A stretch of DNA of 7,937 nucleotides from an uncultured Ignavibacteriales bacterium (GTDB lineage: Bacteria > Bacteroidota > Ignavibacteria > Ignavibacteriales > Ignavibacteriaceae), in NCBI GenBank assembly GCA_913053915.1, contig CAJXGP010000073.1:1-7937 (forward strand), in the 5' to 3' direction. This document shows positions 7,825 through 7,937 of the stretch, in pieces. A model generated the notes under the pieces. That model was given only the letters and a program-made list of their open reading frames with translations, had not been told where the DNA came from and made no database searches. Both the position numbers and the translations under genes were made by a program. The first letter of the stretch is position 1. Every line of letters starts with the position of its first letter.

Positions 7825-7937
7825 AAGTGTCGGTTAAATCTTTGTTTTTTCCCGTAAAAAAAAATTGGTTTGTAAAGAAATTAAGGCGAAATAATATTTT
7901 GATGTGCTATTGATTAAAATTGTTCTAATTTCTAATT

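Noticed and set aside
7844..7866. T-run followed by A-run (TTTTTT, CCCGT, AAAAAA) after the permease stop, considered as an operon terminator.
   Set aside because: The stem would be only A-U pairs with no G-C and no T-run after it, too weak to call.
7812..7913. A 33-codon ATG frame overlapping the end of the permease gene (begins MESIEVSVKSLFF).
   Set aside because: Short, Lys/Phe-rich in AT-rich DNA, crosses a run of nine A, has no clear ribosome site and no recognisable family; most likely chance.
1..7937. CRISPR arrays, insertion sequences, tRNA or rRNA genes, phage or defence genes.
   Set aside because: No spaced direct repeats, terminal inverted repeats, transposase-like frames or tRNA-like folds were recognised; the gaps are short and accounted for.

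Overview
The window is AT-rich and every gene lies on the + strand. It looks like a Gram-negative member of the Bacteroidota/Ignavibacteriota/Chlorobi (FCB) group. This is inferred from an outer-membrane TonB-dependent receptor with an N-terminal carboxypeptidase-regulatory-like domain, a multi-LysM lipoprotein transglycosylase, an upstream region that fits a Bacteroidota-type promoter (TTG, about 20 nt, TATATTTG), and the pairing of such a receptor with thiamine pyrophosphokinase under a TPP riboswitch, an arrangement known from the CFB group. The genus cannot be determined from the window.

Layout. Bases 2-151 are the last 49 codons of an acyl-CoA (propionyl-CoA type) carboxylase beta chain. 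A 123-nt spacer with a plausible promoter leads to a large lipoprotein lytic transglycosylase (275-2938) of the MltD type. It has one SLT catalytic domain and six C-terminal LysM modules, one of them shortened. The next intergenic region (2939-3187) holds a complete TPP riboswitch (about 3020-3100) and an intrinsic terminator (3124-3168) that together form a recognisable expression platform. Below the switch lie a TonB-dependent receptor (3188-5668), a thiamine pyrophosphokinase (5775-6428, TTG start) and a sodium:solute symporter family permease (6415-7824) that overlaps the kinase gene by 14 nt. A second terminator-like hairpin (5702-5733) sits between receptor and kinase. Bases 7825-7937 show no convincing gene.

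How the genes fit together. The last three genes read as a thiamine salvage operon that is switched off when TPP is plentiful: the receptor brings thiamine (or a related compound) across the outer membrane, the symporter takes it across the inner membrane, and the kinase converts it to TPP. The permease is the most interesting part. In the well-known Bacteroidota version of this operon the inner-membrane step is assigned to a PnuC-like protein (PnuT), whereas here an SSS-family protein occupies that place. Its thiamine specificity is inferred from context only. The carboxylase and transglycosylase genes have no visible link to thiamine.
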